A DNA stretch of 64,000 bases from Eubacterium xylanophilum ATCC 35991. GTDB lineage: Bacteria; Bacillota; Clostridia; Lachnospirales; Lachnospiraceae. Under the pieces are notes generated by a model. The model saw nothing but the letters and a program-made list of their open reading frames with translations. It did no database searches and was not told the origin of the DNA. Below are positions 8,991-17,565 of the stretch, piece after piece. Numbering within the stretch: position 1 is the first letter of the stretch; every line of letters starts with the position of its first letter. The position numbers were made by a program, and so were the translations under genes. The DNA lies in the NCBI RefSeq assembly GCF_000518685.1, contig NZ_JAEB01000017.1:1-64000 (forward strand), read 5' to 3'.

Positions 8991-9140
8991 GTTTTATCGG
9001 ATAATGTTTGAGTCTTAACCGTATTGCCTAAAATGAGATGATATTAGGCGGAAAAATTGCCTAATAGGTAAGAAAAGATGCATTTGTTTGATTTTGTATA
9101 CAGAAATCTCGGTAGACATTTGCTTACGGGGGTGTAAAAA

Positions 9141-9902
9141 ATGGTTGGTATTTATTTTAGTGGGACGGGCAATTCAAAATATGCGGCGGAGTTATTCTGT
9201 AAAGAGTATGACAAAGAATCCGTTGCATATTCTATAGAGGATAGAGAAGCATTAGCTGCAGTAGCAGATGCGGATCTTATCATATTTGCATATCCGGTTC
9301 AGTTTAGTACAGTTCCGAAGATCATGCGAGATTATATTTCAGATCACAATGAGCTGTGGAAGAACAAGAAGGTTTTCGTAATCGCAACGATGGGGCTTTT
9401 CAGCGGTGATGGCTCAGGGATGCTCGGACGTCTTTTGCAATGCTATGGCGCTGAAGTAATAGGTGGACTCCATCTTAAGATGCCGGACAGTATAGCAGAT
9501 GAGAAGGCATTAAAGCGTCCACTTGAAAAGAACAGAGAACTTGTAAAACAGGCGGATCAGAAGATAAAAGAATCTGTAAAGCGGTTAAAAGCCGGCGATC
9601 CAACACAGGAAGGTATAGGTGCTTTGTACAGGTTGGCCGGTTTCTTGGGACAGAGAGCATATTTTGGCCATAAGACTAGGGGATATTCTTCAAAGCTTAA
9701 GGTTGATACTGATAAATGTATTGGATGCGGACTATGTGAAAAGCTGTGCCCGATGAAGAACATTGCCATCAAGGATCAAAAAGCAGTATCAAGTGACCGA
9801 TGTACTATGTGTTATCGCTGTGTCAATAAATGTCCTGGACAGGCACTTACTCTTCTTGGAAAAAGGGTTGTAGAACAGTGTGGGATTGAGAAGTATATAT
9901 AA
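9141..9902 (+). CDS. EFR1-type flavodoxin-ferredoxin fusion
   Basis: The 253-residue product joins an N-terminal flavodoxin-like domain, with the FMN phosphate loop FSGTGNS at residues 6-12, to a C-terminal ferredoxin. The ferredoxin has two 4Fe-4S motifs, CIGCGLCEKLCP and CTMCYRCVNKCP. This architecture is the EFR1 family, common in anaerobic Firmicutes and thought to carry electrons in the cytoplasm; its partner is unknown. The start follows GGGGGTG. Its TAA overlaps the ribosome site of the next gene (AAGGAGAG), so the two are translationally close. Confidence 0.92.
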   Translation: MVGIYFSGTGNSKYAAELFCKEYDKESVAYSIEDREALAAVADADLIIFAYPVQFSTVPKIMRDYISDHNELWKNKKVFVIATMGLFSGDGSGMLGRLLQCYGAEVIGGLHLKMPDSIADEKALKRPLEKNRELVKQADQKIKESVKRLKAGDPTQEGIGALYRLAGFLGQRAYFGHKTRGYSSKLKVDTDKCIGCGLCEKLCPMKNIAIKDQKAVSSDRCTMCYRCVNKCPGQALTLLGKRVVEQCGIEKYI

Positions 9903-9912
9903 GGAGAGTTCA

Positions 9913-10383
9913 ATGAGAAAAATAATTGGTACTGTTTTTATAATATTTTTGATTATGATTGTTCTATCCCATGTAGTAATATGTTTTGTCAACAATCATA
10001 TTGCAAAGGGGATGGAGCGTCAATTGCTTGAATGCCCGATTCCGCCCAATAGTGAGATGCTTGATTCTGCTTCTATTGCGGGGAAAATGCAAGGTAACGG
10101 AAATGGTATGCAATGGTTCGGAATTATACTTATCAAGAGTGAAATGAACGAGGATGAGTTGTCAAAATGGTATAATAGCCGTGTGAATACAGAAGGAGCA
10201 GATGAAGAAATCTATGTCATAAAACAGGAAGCGCCTGAAATATTCGAGTACGGAAATTATCGCTTTAAGAATTATTCTGGTGAAGACCATTGCTATCAGA
10301 TTCAGTTCTTCAAAAATATTCCTGTTGGATTTGAAACATCAATATGGGAAGTGTTTTTAAACAATGACCTGCGTGGGCATTGA
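9913..10383 (+). CDS. Single-pass membrane-anchored protein, duplicated at 20903
   Basis: No family recognised. The 156-residue product has one N-terminal hydrophobic helix (about residues 5-28) as a signal anchor and an acidic soluble domain outside the membrane. The ATG at 9913 lies 5 bases behind AAGGAGAG. A nearly identical gene lies at 20903, and the similarity continues about 30 bases past the stop, so a block of about 500 bp has been copied within the array. Confidence 0.75.
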   Translation: MRKIIGTVFIIFLIMIVLSHVVICFVNNHIAKGMERQLLECPIPPNSEMLDSASIAGKMQGNGNGMQWFGIILIKSEMNEDELSKWYNSRVNTEGADEEIYVIKQEAPEIFEYGNYRFKNYSGEDHCYQIQFFKNIPVGFETSIWEVFLNNDLRGH

Positions 10384-10409
10384 TAAATGTGTGTTTGAGG
10401 AGGAAAACT

Positions 10410-10505
10410 ATGATGCATGTATTTGATAGTTTTGATGATAAGGATTTGATTTCGGAATTATTGAATGGTATGTATGCTGAACTTCCGGAAAAGAAACTAA
10501 AGTGA
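10410..10505 (+). CDS. Small ORF, 31 residues
   Basis: An excellent GAGGAGG site precedes ATGATG. The peptide reads MMHVFDSFDDKDLISELLNG and ends ELPEKKLK. The last 10 codons resemble the end of the remnant at 21389-21490 (ELPEKKPKKVK), which lies at the same place behind the duplicated gene. It is either a small gene or the shortened relic of a longer one. The stop overlaps the ribosome site of the next gene. Confidence 0.45.
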   Translation: MMHVFDSFDDKDLISELLNGMYAELPEKKLK

Positions 10506-10516
10506 AAGGAAATATT

Positions 10517-11035
10517 ATGAAAAAAGAAGGAATAATCAGAATTATTGTAATTACTATTATATTTATAATTTTTTCTTATTTTTCGGTTGGATATACATAT
10601 GATATTTTTAATTCTGGAGTGGAACAACTTAGAGAATTACATACCGATGCAGATAGTATTAATAATATAAATATTGATGGAACTGATTTCACACCGGTAT
10701 TTAGGTTAATGGGATTTGGTGTGAATGGTTTTTTAGATATAATAGAAATTATGATTTATTGTATATTTGCTTTTATTATAATGATGGTTAGTTTAATCCT
10801 ATCTATTTTGCTTAGATTTATTGGGCTGAAAAAGGCAAAAATTGTATCTGAAAAAGAGAAAATTGCAACCAAGTGGATTTTCCTTGGTTTTATAATTGTA
10901 TCTATCCTAACGGGACTTATACTTACAAGATTTACCGTTATAATACCTCTTTTGGTCTATACCTCTATATGGGTGGCTATAAGTTGGTTTATGTATGTGA
11001 GACAATTAATGAAATTTACAAATATACCTGAATGA
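10517..11035 (+). CDS. Integral membrane protein of unknown function
   Basis: The ATG at 10517 follows AAAGGAAAT; an upstream in-frame GTG is less likely. The 172-residue product has about four hydrophobic segments: residues 6-26, a long pair around 70-100, then 118-138 and 143-160. A basic loop lies between the second and third. Gene and flanks are more AT-rich than the neighbours. No motif points to a function. A junction repeat follows at 11179. Confidence 0.65.
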   Translation: MKKEGIIRIIVITIIFIIFSYFSVGYTYDIFNSGVEQLRELHTDADSINNINIDGTDFTPVFRLMGFGVNGFLDIIEIMIYCIFAFIIMMVSLILSILLRFIGLKKAKIVSEKEKIATKWIFLGFIIVSILTGLILTRFTVIIPLLVYTSIWVAISWFMYVRQLMKFTNIPE

Positions 11036-11178
11036 TGTAAAAGTATATGATTGCGTATTTCATGGTGATTTAATAATGCAAAGTTAAAATTGCAAGTTTT
11101 ATAAATATTGAAATGGACGAGTATAAGAAAAATCAAGGATAGATTGGTAGTTTGTTCTTTTTTGTGAAAGAACTCGAT

Positions 11179-11218
11179 AAATTCAAGTTTGTCGGGATGA
11201 ACGATAGAACATAATACC
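11179..11218 (+). repeat. Junction repeat, left-type end
   Basis: AAATTCAAGTTTGTCGGGAT followed by GAACGATAGAACATAATACC. An almost identical 40-base block is at 12092-12131, and the first 16 bases match the left ends of elements A and B. The 190 bases between the genes hold nothing else I can name. Confidence 0.7.
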
Positions 11219-11238
11219 AGAAAATATTGGAGGACAGT

Positions 11239-11820
11239 ATGCCTGAAAGACCTACACTAACATTGGGATTAAAGAGACAAGATTTTCTTGAATATTATTA
11301 CCTAAAGGAAGAACTTGTAAAGTTCTGCCACGATAACGGGTTGCCTGCTTCCGGTGGAAAACAAGAGCTTACTGAAAGGATTGCATACTATCTTGATACG
11401 GGAAAAATCAAGAATTCATCGGGGACAGCATCTACTAAAAGAAAGGCAAAGATAACCACTATAACAGAGGCCAGTAAAATTGAAGAGAACATTATTTGTT
11501 CGGAGGTTCATAGAGCCTTTTTTAAGAGCAAAATAGGGGAGTCATTTTCTTTCAATGTCACATTTCAAAAATGGCTCAAAGCGAATTCCGGGAAAACATA
11601 TGGTGATGCCATTGATGCTTATTATGAGATCAAAAGAACAGCAAAGCAGGGGCAGACCGTTATTGGAAAACAGTTTGAGTATAATACCTATATCAGGGAT
11701 TTCTTTGCAGATAACAAAGGCGCTTCGCTGGATGATGCTATAAGATGCTGGAAGTATAAGAAAAGCCTCAAAGGTCAAAACAAATATGAGAGATCTGATC
11801 TTAAAGCGTTGGAACAGTAA
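11239..11820 (+). CDS. SAP-domain protein, DUF6434 type
   Basis: GGAGG 6 bases upstream supports the ATG at 11239 over an in-frame TTG that belongs to the site. Residues about 1-55 form a SAP-like putative DNA-binding motif (PTLTLGLKRQDFLEYYYLKE, then ELVKFCHDNGLPASGGKQEL). A Lys-rich linker and a C-terminal domain with repeated tryptophan/lysine patterns follow, as in the DUF6434 proteins of clostridia. Length is 193 residues. A DNA-binding role is inferred from the SAP fold only. The PC4-like gene downstream suggests a nucleic-acid theme. Confidence 0.78.
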   Translation: MPERPTLTLGLKRQDFLEYYYLKEELVKFCHDNGLPASGGKQELTERIAYYLDTGKIKNSSGTASTKRKAKITTITEASKIEENIICSEVHRAFFKSKIGESFSFNVTFQKWLKANSGKTYGDAIDAYYEIKRTAKQGQTVIGKQFEYNTYIRDFFADNKGASLDDAIRCWKYKKSLKGQNKYERSDLKALEQ

Positions 11821-11840
11821 ACCGGAATATAACGTAACTT

Positions 11841-11862
11841 AAAAAATCGAAATTTGTGGAGG
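11841..11862 (+). repeat. Junction repeat, right-type end with ribosome site
   Basis: AAAAAATCGAAATTTGTGGA followed by GG. It matches the right-type consensus ACAAATCG..ATTTRTGGAGG, and its GGAGG serves the PC4-like gene 6 bases on. Confidence 0.6.
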
Positions 11863-11867
11863 ACGAT

Positions 11868-12089
11868 ATGAAACTCAAATTCGAAATATATAAACACATT
11901 GGAGATATATCACAGTCAAACAACGGATGGACAAAAGAACTGAACTATGTCAGTTGGGATGATAGAGAACCTGTCTATGACATTCGCACCTTGTCATCTG
12001 ATCATACTGAATATGGAAAAGGTGTGACAATTACCCAAGGTGAAATGAAAAGGCTCCAGGAATTGATTAAAGATAGGGTAGTATTTTAA
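11868..12089 (+). CDS. YdbC-like protein with PC4/p15 single-strand DNA-binding fold
   Basis: The 73-residue product reads LKFEIYKHIGDIS, then WTKELNYVSWDDREPVYDIR and GKGVTITQGEM. This is the pattern of the YdbC family, whose fold is that of the PC4 transcriptional coactivator and which binds single-stranded DNA or RNA as a dimer. The whole family length is present. The ATG at 11868 lies behind GGAGG supplied by the junction repeat; the upstream TTG codon overlaps that site and is not the start. Confidence 0.9.
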   Translation: MKLKFEIYKHIGDISQSNNGWTKELNYVSWDDREPVYDIRTLSSDHTEYGKGVTITQGEMKRLQELIKDRVVF

Positions 12090-12091
12090 GC

Positions 12092-12131
12092 AAATTCCAG
12101 TTTGTCGAGATAAACGATAGAACATAATACC
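12092..12131 (+). repeat. Junction repeat, left-type end
   Basis: AAATTCCAGTTTGTCGAGAT followed by AAACGATAGAACATAATACC. It differs at only a few positions from 11179-11218. It starts 3 bases after the stop codon of the PC4-like gene. Confidence 0.7.
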
Positions 12132-12224
12132 GTAAGAAAAAAACTTCATGAATTAACATACATCAATGCAAGAGTTATCGATAAATGATATCTTGTCTTC
12201 ATAAGAAATGAAGGAGGTATATTG

Positions 12225-13145
12225 ATGATGAAAGATGTGATGATAGGTACATGGGCATGGGGCCCGGGAAATAATGGCTCCAAAATGGTATTCGGACAGA
12301 ATTATGATGAAAAAATTTTGAAGGATACCTTCGAGGAATCTGTAAGACTCGGGTTTACCAAATGGGATACGGCCGCCGTGTATGGTATGGGCTCCTGTGA
12401 AAAGCTTCTTGGGAAGTTCATAAAAGGGGGTGATGATATATTTCTCTCAACAAAGTATTTTCCTAACAAGAAGTTTAGAACAGGTGATCTGGAGAAATCC
12501 TTCGAGGAAAGTATGACGAGGCTCGGTCTTAACTTTGCTGATCTTTACTGGATACATAAACCGATTAATCTTAAAGAAAATCTGAAGGATGCCATACCTC
12601 TTCTGAAGGATGGACGCATCAAGTCTATCGGAATATCCAACGTATCCTTGCAGGATATAAAGATGGCAGAAGATGTTCTATCTAAAGAAGGTTTTAAACT
12701 CGGGGCTGTTCAGAATCATTTCAGTCTGCTTAGGAACGACCAGCAGCCGATCATCGATTACTGCAATAGTAAAGGTATAACATATTATGCATATATGGTT
12801 CTTGAACAGGGTGCGCTTGCGGGAAGATATAATGCCAATCATCATTTCCCTACATTTTCAATGAGGAATCTGGCTTTTCCGAAGAGAAAGTTTAAGAAAA
12901 TAGAAGAGCTTCTGGGATTAATGAATCAGATAGCTTTGAAGTATGGTATAGATAAGTCGCAGGTCCCGATTTTGTGGGCTATTGCTAAAGGCGCTGTTCC
13001 GATAGTCGGTATAACAAAGAAAAAATATGCAGAGCTTCTTGCCAATGCATTAAGAGTTAGTCTTGAGCCTGCTGAAATCGATAAGCTTACTTCGGCAGCT
13101 GCAGAAACGGGAATAAGGCAGCAAGGGGTATGGGAACCACAATAA
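12225..13145 (+). CDS. Aldo/keto reductase
   Basis: The start is the ATG at 12225 behind AAGGAGG. The 306-residue product is a full-length AKR barrel. The catalytic tetrad is visible: Asp in KWDTAAVYG, Tyr four residues on, Lys in FLSTKYF and His in YWIHKP. The NADPH-binding end has VPILWAIAKGAVPIVGITKK. It would reduce a carbonyl in the cytoplasm; the substrate is unknown. A Crp/Fnr-type regulator follows after 16 bases and probably forms an operon with it. Confidence 0.93.
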   Translation: MMKDVMIGTWAWGPGNNGSKMVFGQNYDEKILKDTFEESVRLGFTKWDTAAVYGMGSCEKLLGKFIKGGDDIFLSTKYFPNKKFRTGDLEKSFEESMTRLGLNFADLYWIHKPINLKENLKDAIPLLKDGRIKSIGISNVSLQDIKMAEDVLSKEGFKLGAVQNHFSLLRNDQQPIIDYCNSKGITYYAYMVLEQGALAGRYNANHHFPTFSMRNLAFPKRKFKKIEELLGLMNQIALKYGIDKSQVPILWAIAKGAVPIVGITKKKYAELLANALRVSLEPAEIDKLTSAAAETGIRQQGVWEPQ

Positions 13146-13161
13146 TTAAGGAAGGTTTACA

Positions 13162-13755
13162 ATGGATAAAGATTACATAGTTGAACAATTGATGAAGCTT
13201 TCCGTTGAGTATAACATACCGGCAGAAAAGGAAGTCCTCGGTGAACTGATCGCTATGTCCAGTTTTAGAGTTATCAACAAAGGAGCTTTAATTGCGTCTG
13301 TCGGTGATGATACCGAGTATGGTGGCTTAATGCTTAGCGGTCTGGCACGTTCATATTATATTGATAGCGACGGAAATGATATAACCAGAGGGTTTGCTAT
13401 AGAAGGATCGCTCTTAATGGATGAAGGGTTCTTTGGATACGAAGAGCGTATGTGCATGTGGGAGGCTTTGGAAGACTCCACCGTTATGCTCTGTGCGACA
13501 TCCAAAGTGAGGGAACTGATTCATAGTAATGCAGCATTCAAGGATTTATGGATACTTATTCTTGAGAGCTCAGTGCGTTATAAATTATATAGGGAGAACG
13601 GCTTTTTGGTCGAGAATGCTACTGAGAGATATATCCATTTCAAAAAGTTATTTCCAAATGTATATAGCCGTGCTCCGCAAAAACATATTGCGACATATCT
13701 GGGCATTACCCCTGAATCTCTAAGCAGAATCAAAAGTGCTATGAAGGATGACTAG
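13162..13755 (+). CDS. Crp/Fnr-family transcriptional regulator
   Basis: The 197-residue protein has an N-terminal cyclic-nucleotide-binding-like beta barrel (about residues 25-125, with LMLSGLARSYYIDSDGND). The short C-terminal helix-turn-helix HIATYLGITPESLSRIKSAM is typical of Crp/Fnr members without an Fnr cysteine cluster. The charged residues that bind cAMP are not obvious, so the ligand is unknown. It lies in operon with the aldo/keto reductase, which it may control. Confidence 0.88.
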   Translation: MDKDYIVEQLMKLSVEYNIPAEKEVLGELIAMSSFRVINKGALIASVGDDTEYGGLMLSGLARSYYIDSDGNDITRGFAIEGSLLMDEGFFGYEERMCMWEALEDSTVMLCATSKVRELIHSNAAFKDLWILILESSVRYKLYRENGFLVENATERYIHFKKLFPNVYSRAPQKHIATYLGITPESLSRIKSAMKDD

Positions 13756-13766
13756 ATAAAGGTACA

Positions 13767-14020
13767 ATGTATGTTCTTGAAGAAGATGGAATCAAAGGGG
13801 TATGTGTTGTCATCGATGCGGGTTATAATGTTCTTGAAATCAAAAATATAGCAATTTTGCCGCAGTGCCATGGAAAAGGATATGGAAGGCTCTTGTAGAA
13901 AAGGCTGAAGAATGGGCTAACGAGAATGACATAGCTCTTATGAGACTGAATTCGGGAGCATCCAGAAGCGGTGCTCATGAGTTCTACAGACATCTCGGTT
14001 ATGCATCCGAGAAGAACTAG
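13767..14020 (+). pseudogene. Frameshifted GNAT acetyltransferase fragment
   Basis: The first frame reads LEIKNIAILPQCHGKGYGRL then a stop. One base of shift continues VEKAEEWANENDIALMRLNS, then HEFYRHLGYASEKN and a stop. Together these give the second half of a GNAT, with the CHGKGYG acetyl-CoA loop and the terminal FYRHLGY motif. The N-terminal half is missing. It follows the Crp gene closely. The remainder to 14105 has no gene. Confidence 0.85.
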
Positions 14021-14105
14021 CTGAGATTTGTAAAAAGATTATAATGAATATGCAGATGCACCATCTGATAACTGATTGGATGGTACATTTTAAACGAATA
14101 TATAC

Positions 14106-14143
14106 CAGTTTTATAGACGATGACAAATCGCAGTTTATGGAGG
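14106..14143 (+). repeat. Junction repeat, right-type end with ribosome site
   Basis: CAGTTTTATAGACGATGACA followed by AATCGCAGTTTATGGAGG. The 38-base block recurs with three changes at 16952-16989. Its GGAGG is the ribosome site of the methyltransferase at 14152. Confidence 0.75.
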
Positions 14144-14151
14144 TATGAAAG

Positions 14152-14802
14152 ATGCTTGAAAAAATGGGTGAATTTTTTGATGCCAGATTAAGTGGGTACG
14201 AAGAACATCAATTAACCTGTATTGATTCCGCAAAGGAATTCTATCCGTATACAGCAAGCTGCCTGCCACAAATTGCCGGCACACGCCTTCTTGATTTGGG
14301 CTGCGGTACAGGGTTGGAACTTGGTTACTATTTTGAACTGGTGCCTTCGGCAGAGGTTACGGGCATCGACCTTGCACCGGGTATGCTTGAGGCACTGCGC
14401 AACAAATTTCCTGATAAGAATATGACTTTGATTTTGGGCTCGTATTTTGATGTGCCGTTTGGCGAGAATTCTTTTGATGCAGCGGTGTCTGTGGAATCTC
14501 TTCACCATTTTATAGGGGAGGAGAAAATACGACTGTATGAGAAACTCCTAAAAGCGCTGAAACCCGGAGGAAGCTTCATCCTTACGGATTATTTTGCAAA
14601 GTCCGATGAAGAAGAGTGTTTTCGCCGTGCAGAGCTGCTTCGCTTGAAAAAAGAACAAAACATAGCGGACGATACTTTTTATCATTACGATACTCCATTA
14701 ACAGTTGAACACGAAATAGAAGCCTTAAATAAAGCGGGTTTTTCATCTGTTTCAGTTTTAAACAGCTGGGGACCGACTTCTGTGCTGAAAGCAATCGAAT
14801 AA
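14152..14802 (+). CDS. Class I SAM-dependent methyltransferase
   Basis: The 216-residue product has SAM motif I LLDLGCGTGLELG (about residues 45-57), the acidic motif II VTGIDLAPGML, a motif III-like DVPFGENSFDAAVSVESLHH and motif post-III LKPGGSFILTDYF. It is a small-molecule type methyltransferase with no substrate-specific clue. The ATG follows GGAGG supplied by the junction repeat. It ends inside the first bases of element B, whose left end overlaps its stop codon. Confidence 0.92.
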   Translation: MLEKMGEFFDARLSGYEEHQLTCIDSAKEFYPYTASCLPQIAGTRLLDLGCGTGLELGYYFELVPSAEVTGIDLAPGMLEALRNKFPDKNMTLILGSYFDVPFGENSFDAAVSVESLHHFIGEEKIRLYEKLLKALKPGGSFILTDYFAKSDEEECFRRAELLRLKKEQNIADDTFYHYDTPLTVEHEIEALNKAGFSSVSVLNSWGPTSVLKAIE

Positions 14803-14943
14803 ATTCAGGTTTGTCGATGCATTATCTTCCAGCATAATGTAGTTAAGAAACACAGCAGTATGCTAAATAAATCTTTTACTTGGGTTTAAGGTGTGCTACA
14901 ATAAAAATGGTAGTAATTTATTGGTGATAACAAATCGGGATTT
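14801..14943 (+). repeat. Junction element copy B with imperfect inverted ends and a promoter
   Basis: The left end AAATTCAGGTTTGTCGATGC overlaps the preceding stop codon; the right end is GATAACAAATCGGGATTT. The interior is almost identical to element A (7108-7256), including the TTTACT/TACAAT promoter (14876-14903). The following 100 bases to the next gene are not repeated. Confidence 0.85.
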
Positions 14944-15051
14944 GGTGAAGAAAAGTGAATTTTTTGACGTATGGTGATAAAAAAAGCAGTCGATACTATT
15001 CTGTTATAGAAAAGCAGATATACGATGAGACATTAATAGGAGAATGATGTT

Positions 15052-15669
15052 ATGAGTAAATTTGCAGAATACATAGGAAGCCAGTTTGGAAATCCACATG
15101 GCTTTGTCGGAAGAATCTGTTGTGTCATTATGAATGTAATAAACAAATCAATGTATAAAAAGACAGTTGATTTAATTGACGCTAAATCTGATGACAAAGT
15201 TATGGATATTGGGTACGGGAATGGTTATCTCTTGAAGTACTTATACAAAAAAACAAAATCTGACTTGTATGGAATTGATATTTCTTCGGATATGCTAAAA
15301 CGGGCTACAGAGAGAAATAAAACGGCAGCGAAGCAGGGGAAATTGCATTTGCAGATAGGAGATTGTTGTGATTTACCTTACGATGATGATTTCTTTTTTG
15401 CAGTTTCATCAATAAATACTGTATATTTTTGGAGAGATGCTGTAAAAGGTCTTTCAGAGATTTACAGAGTATTAAAGGCAGGAGGTTCATTTTACAATGT
15501 TGTTTATACGAAAGAATTTCTTGATGATTTAGCATATACAAAAAAAGGTTTCAAGAAGTTTGAGCCTGAACAATTGGTAGCCATTGGGAAACAAGCTGGT
15601 TTTGATAATATTCAGGTTAAGGATATTGCAAAAGGAAAAAGTTTTGTAGTGATATATTCAAAGAATTAA
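15052..15669 (+). CDS. Class I SAM-dependent methyltransferase
   Basis: The 205-residue protein has SAM motif I VMDIGYGNGYLLKYL, motif II LYGIDISSDML, DLPYDDDFFFAVSSINTVYF and LKAGGSFYNVVYTKE. It resembles the UbiE-like group acting on small molecules. TAATAGGAGAATGATG gives a good ribosome site. It is preceded by element B, whose promoter probably transcribes it. Its stop is directly followed by the junction repeat of the CAT-like gene. The substrate is unknown. Confidence 0.92.
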   Translation: MSKFAEYIGSQFGNPHGFVGRICCVIMNVINKSMYKKTVDLIDAKSDDKVMDIGYGNGYLLKYLYKKTKSDLYGIDISSDMLKRATERNKTAAKQGKLHLQIGDCCDLPYDDDFFFAVSSINTVYFWRDAVKGLSEIYRVLKAGGSFYNVVYTKEFLDDLAYTKKGFKKFEPEQLVAIGKQAGFDNIQVKDIAKGKSFVVIYSKN

Positions 15670-15690
15670 ACAAAATCAGATTTGTAGAGG
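15669..15690 (+). repeat. Junction repeat, right-type end with ribosome site
   Basis: AACAAAATCAGATTTGTAGAGG begins on the stop codon of the methyltransferase and supplies GAGG to the CAT-like gene 8 bases later. It matches the right-type consensus seen before other genes. Confidence 0.6.
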
Positions 15691-15698
15691 TAATAAAA

Positions 15699-16370
15699 AT
15701 GAACTATAAGATAATTGATAAAGAAAAATATTATAGAAAAGGAGTGTTTCGCCACTTCTCGGAAGATTGTAAATGCTCTACATCAATGACGGCAAGAATA
15801 GACGTTACTAAACTTGTTGCATGTTCTAAGAAAAATGGCACAAAGTTTTACATCAACTTTTTGTATATTCTTTCAAAAGTTTTGAACTCACGTGAAGATT
15901 ACAGAATGGGATATCTTTGGCAGACGGATGAACTGATTTGTTATGACGTGATAAATCCTACGCAGTATGTTTTTCATGAAGATACGGAAACCTGTACTCC
16001 GGTATATACAGAGTATTTTGAGGAATATAAAAAGTTTTACACTGGTGCTTTAAATGATGTTGAGGAAGCGAAGAAGACTCGTGAATATGGTTTAGATATG
16101 GCAAATCATCCAAACTGGTTTGATGCATCTTATATATCATGGCTTTCATATGACTCGCTTAATATTGAATTGCCTGATGGACATTTATTCTTTTCTCCTA
16201 TTATCAATTGGGGGAAATACAGAGAGGAAAACGGTAGACTCGTTATGCCTGTAACTGTTCGACTTAATCACGCAATTGCAGATGGATATTTGGTTGCTAA
16301 TGTATTTCGTCTTTTGGAGAAGGAAATCAATTCTTTTGTTGAAAAAATAATTAAAGAAAACTTAGTATGA
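15699..16370 (+). CDS. Chloramphenicol acetyltransferase-like protein (CatA fold)
   Basis: The 223-residue product has the length and pattern of type A chloramphenicol acetyltransferases. FRHFSEDCKCSTSMTARIDV lies at the N-terminus, SYDSLNIELPDGHLFFSPII in the middle, and the catalytic His is in RLNHAIADGYLVANVF (His-x3-Asp-Gly). CatA enzymes move acetyl from acetyl-CoA to an alcohol. Many clostridial members are distant and may not act on chloramphenicol, so resistance is not claimed. It is a single-gene unit between junction repeats. Confidence 0.9.
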   Translation: MNYKIIDKEKYYRKGVFRHFSEDCKCSTSMTARIDVTKLVACSKKNGTKFYINFLYILSKVLNSREDYRMGYLWQTDELICYDVINPTQYVFHEDTETCTPVYTEYFEEYKKFYTGALNDVEEAKKTREYGLDMANHPNWFDASYISWLSYDSLNIELPDGHLFFSPIINWGKYREENGRLVMPVTVRLNHAIADGYLVANVFRLLEKEINSFVEKIIKENLV

Positions 16371-16462
16371 TAACTTCTAGGATATGTGAATCGATGTGGA
16401 TTTCATATTATGGAGTTTTACAATAATTACATTTTGGATAACGAAAGATTTCGGAGGTAAAT

Positions 16463-16939
16463 ATGTTTAGAGAAATGGCAAGGAAAAAACAGCTGATATC
16501 TGAAGAGGAATGTATAGAATTATTGAAAAAAGAACCAAGAGGTGTATTGTCAGTACTTGGAGATGATGATTATCCATATGGAATGCCTCTAAATCACTAT
16601 TATTGCGAAGAAGATGGGAAGATATATTTCCATGGTGGTAAATCTGGTCATAAGATTGATTCAATAAAAAAACATAATAAGGCATCTTTCTGTGTATACG
16701 ATCAGGGCTTTCGTAATGATGGAGAATGGGCATTGAATATTCGTAGTGTAATAGTATTTGGCAAAATAGAAATCATAGAAGATATGGAAAAAATTCTTCA
16801 TATATCACGATTGCTAAGTTATAAGTTTACAAAGGATGAAAAATATATAGAACATGAAATTGTTAATGCAGGTCCAAGAACATTTATGTTTGCGCTTGTA
16901 CCTGAATATATGACCGGTAAAAAAGTGAAAGAAGCTTAG
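16463..16939 (+). CDS. Pyridoxamine 5'-phosphate oxidase-family flavoprotein (NimA-like)
   Basis: The 158-residue protein has the split-barrel flavin-binding pattern: EPRGVLSVLGDDDYPYGMPL, then YFHGGKSGHKIDSIKKHNKA and SFCVYDQGF. This is the group that includes NimA-like proteins and clostridial PPOX family members. It binds FMN or a related cofactor as a dimer; the reaction is unknown. The start at 16463 follows CGGAGG. The 90 bases before it contain no clear repeat. Confidence 0.88.
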   Translation: MFREMARKKQLISEEECIELLKKEPRGVLSVLGDDDYPYGMPLNHYYCEEDGKIYFHGGKSGHKIDSIKKHNKASFCVYDQGFRNDGEWALNIRSVIVFGKIEIIEDMEKILHISRLLSYKFTKDEKYIEHEIVNAGPRTFMFALVPEYMTGKKVKEA

Positions 16940-16951
16940 ATAGGATTATTA

Positions 16952-16989
16952 CAGTTTTATAGACGATGACAAATCGGGATTTATGGAGG
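16952..16989 (+). repeat. Junction repeat, right-type end with ribosome site
   Basis: CAGTTTTATAGACGATGACA followed by AATCGGGATTTATGGAGG, nearly identical to 14106-14143. The ATG inside it is part of the ribosome site, not the start of the next gene. Confidence 0.75.
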
Positions 16990-16997
16990 CCTTTGGC

Positions 16998-17564
16998 ATG
17001 GGAAAAGATTTATCTAAAATGACATTGGAAGAGTTATGGGCATTGTTTCCCATCTTTCTTGTGCCGCACGATGATCGGTGGAAAGATAGCTTCAATGAGA
17101 TCAGGCAAACGCTGACCGGTCTTTTAGCTGCTCAGCCTGTTGTGCGGATCAGTCATATCGGAAGCACCGCCATTCAAGGAATATGGGCTAAAAATATTGT
17201 TGATGTGATGATTGAGATTCCTCAAAGCGCTGACATGAAAGATATAGCACAACTATTGGAACAGAGCGGTTTTACCGTCATGTACGCCGAGGCAAACCGG
17301 ATTTCACTTAATAAGGGATATACTGAAAACGGATTTGCGGATAAAGTATATCATATCCATCTGCGGTACGTCGGGGACAATGATGAACTGTACTTCCGTG
17401 ATTATTTGAACGAGCATCCTGCCGTGGCAAAAGAATATGAAACCTTGAAGCTCCGGCTTTGGAAACAATATGAGCATGACCGGGATGCATATACAGATGC
17501 GAAGACGGATTTCATCTCCAAATGGACGGCAGAAGCACGAAAGGAATATGGAGACCGATACTGA
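16998..17564 (+). CDS. GrpB family protein (UPF0157, nucleotidyltransferase-like)
   Basis: The ATG at 16998 lies 8 bases behind GGAGG. The 188-residue product has RISHIGSTAIQGIWAKNIVD followed by VMIEI, the GrpB signature (His-x-Gly-Ser-Thr, then an acidic Asp after the Lys). KVYHIHLR and a terminal YTDAKTDFI block follow. GrpB proteins have a nucleotidyltransferase fold and unknown substrate. A fragment of a P-loop kinase gene follows right after the stop. Confidence 0.9.
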   Translation: MGKDLSKMTLEELWALFPIFLVPHDDRWKDSFNEIRQTLTGLLAAQPVVRISHIGSTAIQGIWAKNIVDVMIEIPQSADMKDIAQLLEQSGFTVMYAEANRISLNKGYTENGFADKVYHIHLRYVGDNDELYFRDYLNEHPAVAKEYETLKLRLWKQYEHDRDAYTDAKTDFISKWTAEARKEYGDRY

Positions 17565-17565
17565 C

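Noticed and set aside
7108-17000. Integron attC sites at the gene junctions
   Set aside because: The junction repeats pair with one another, but no RYYYAAC/GTTRRRY core pair was found at the expected places and there is no integrase here. They are reported as junction repeats only.
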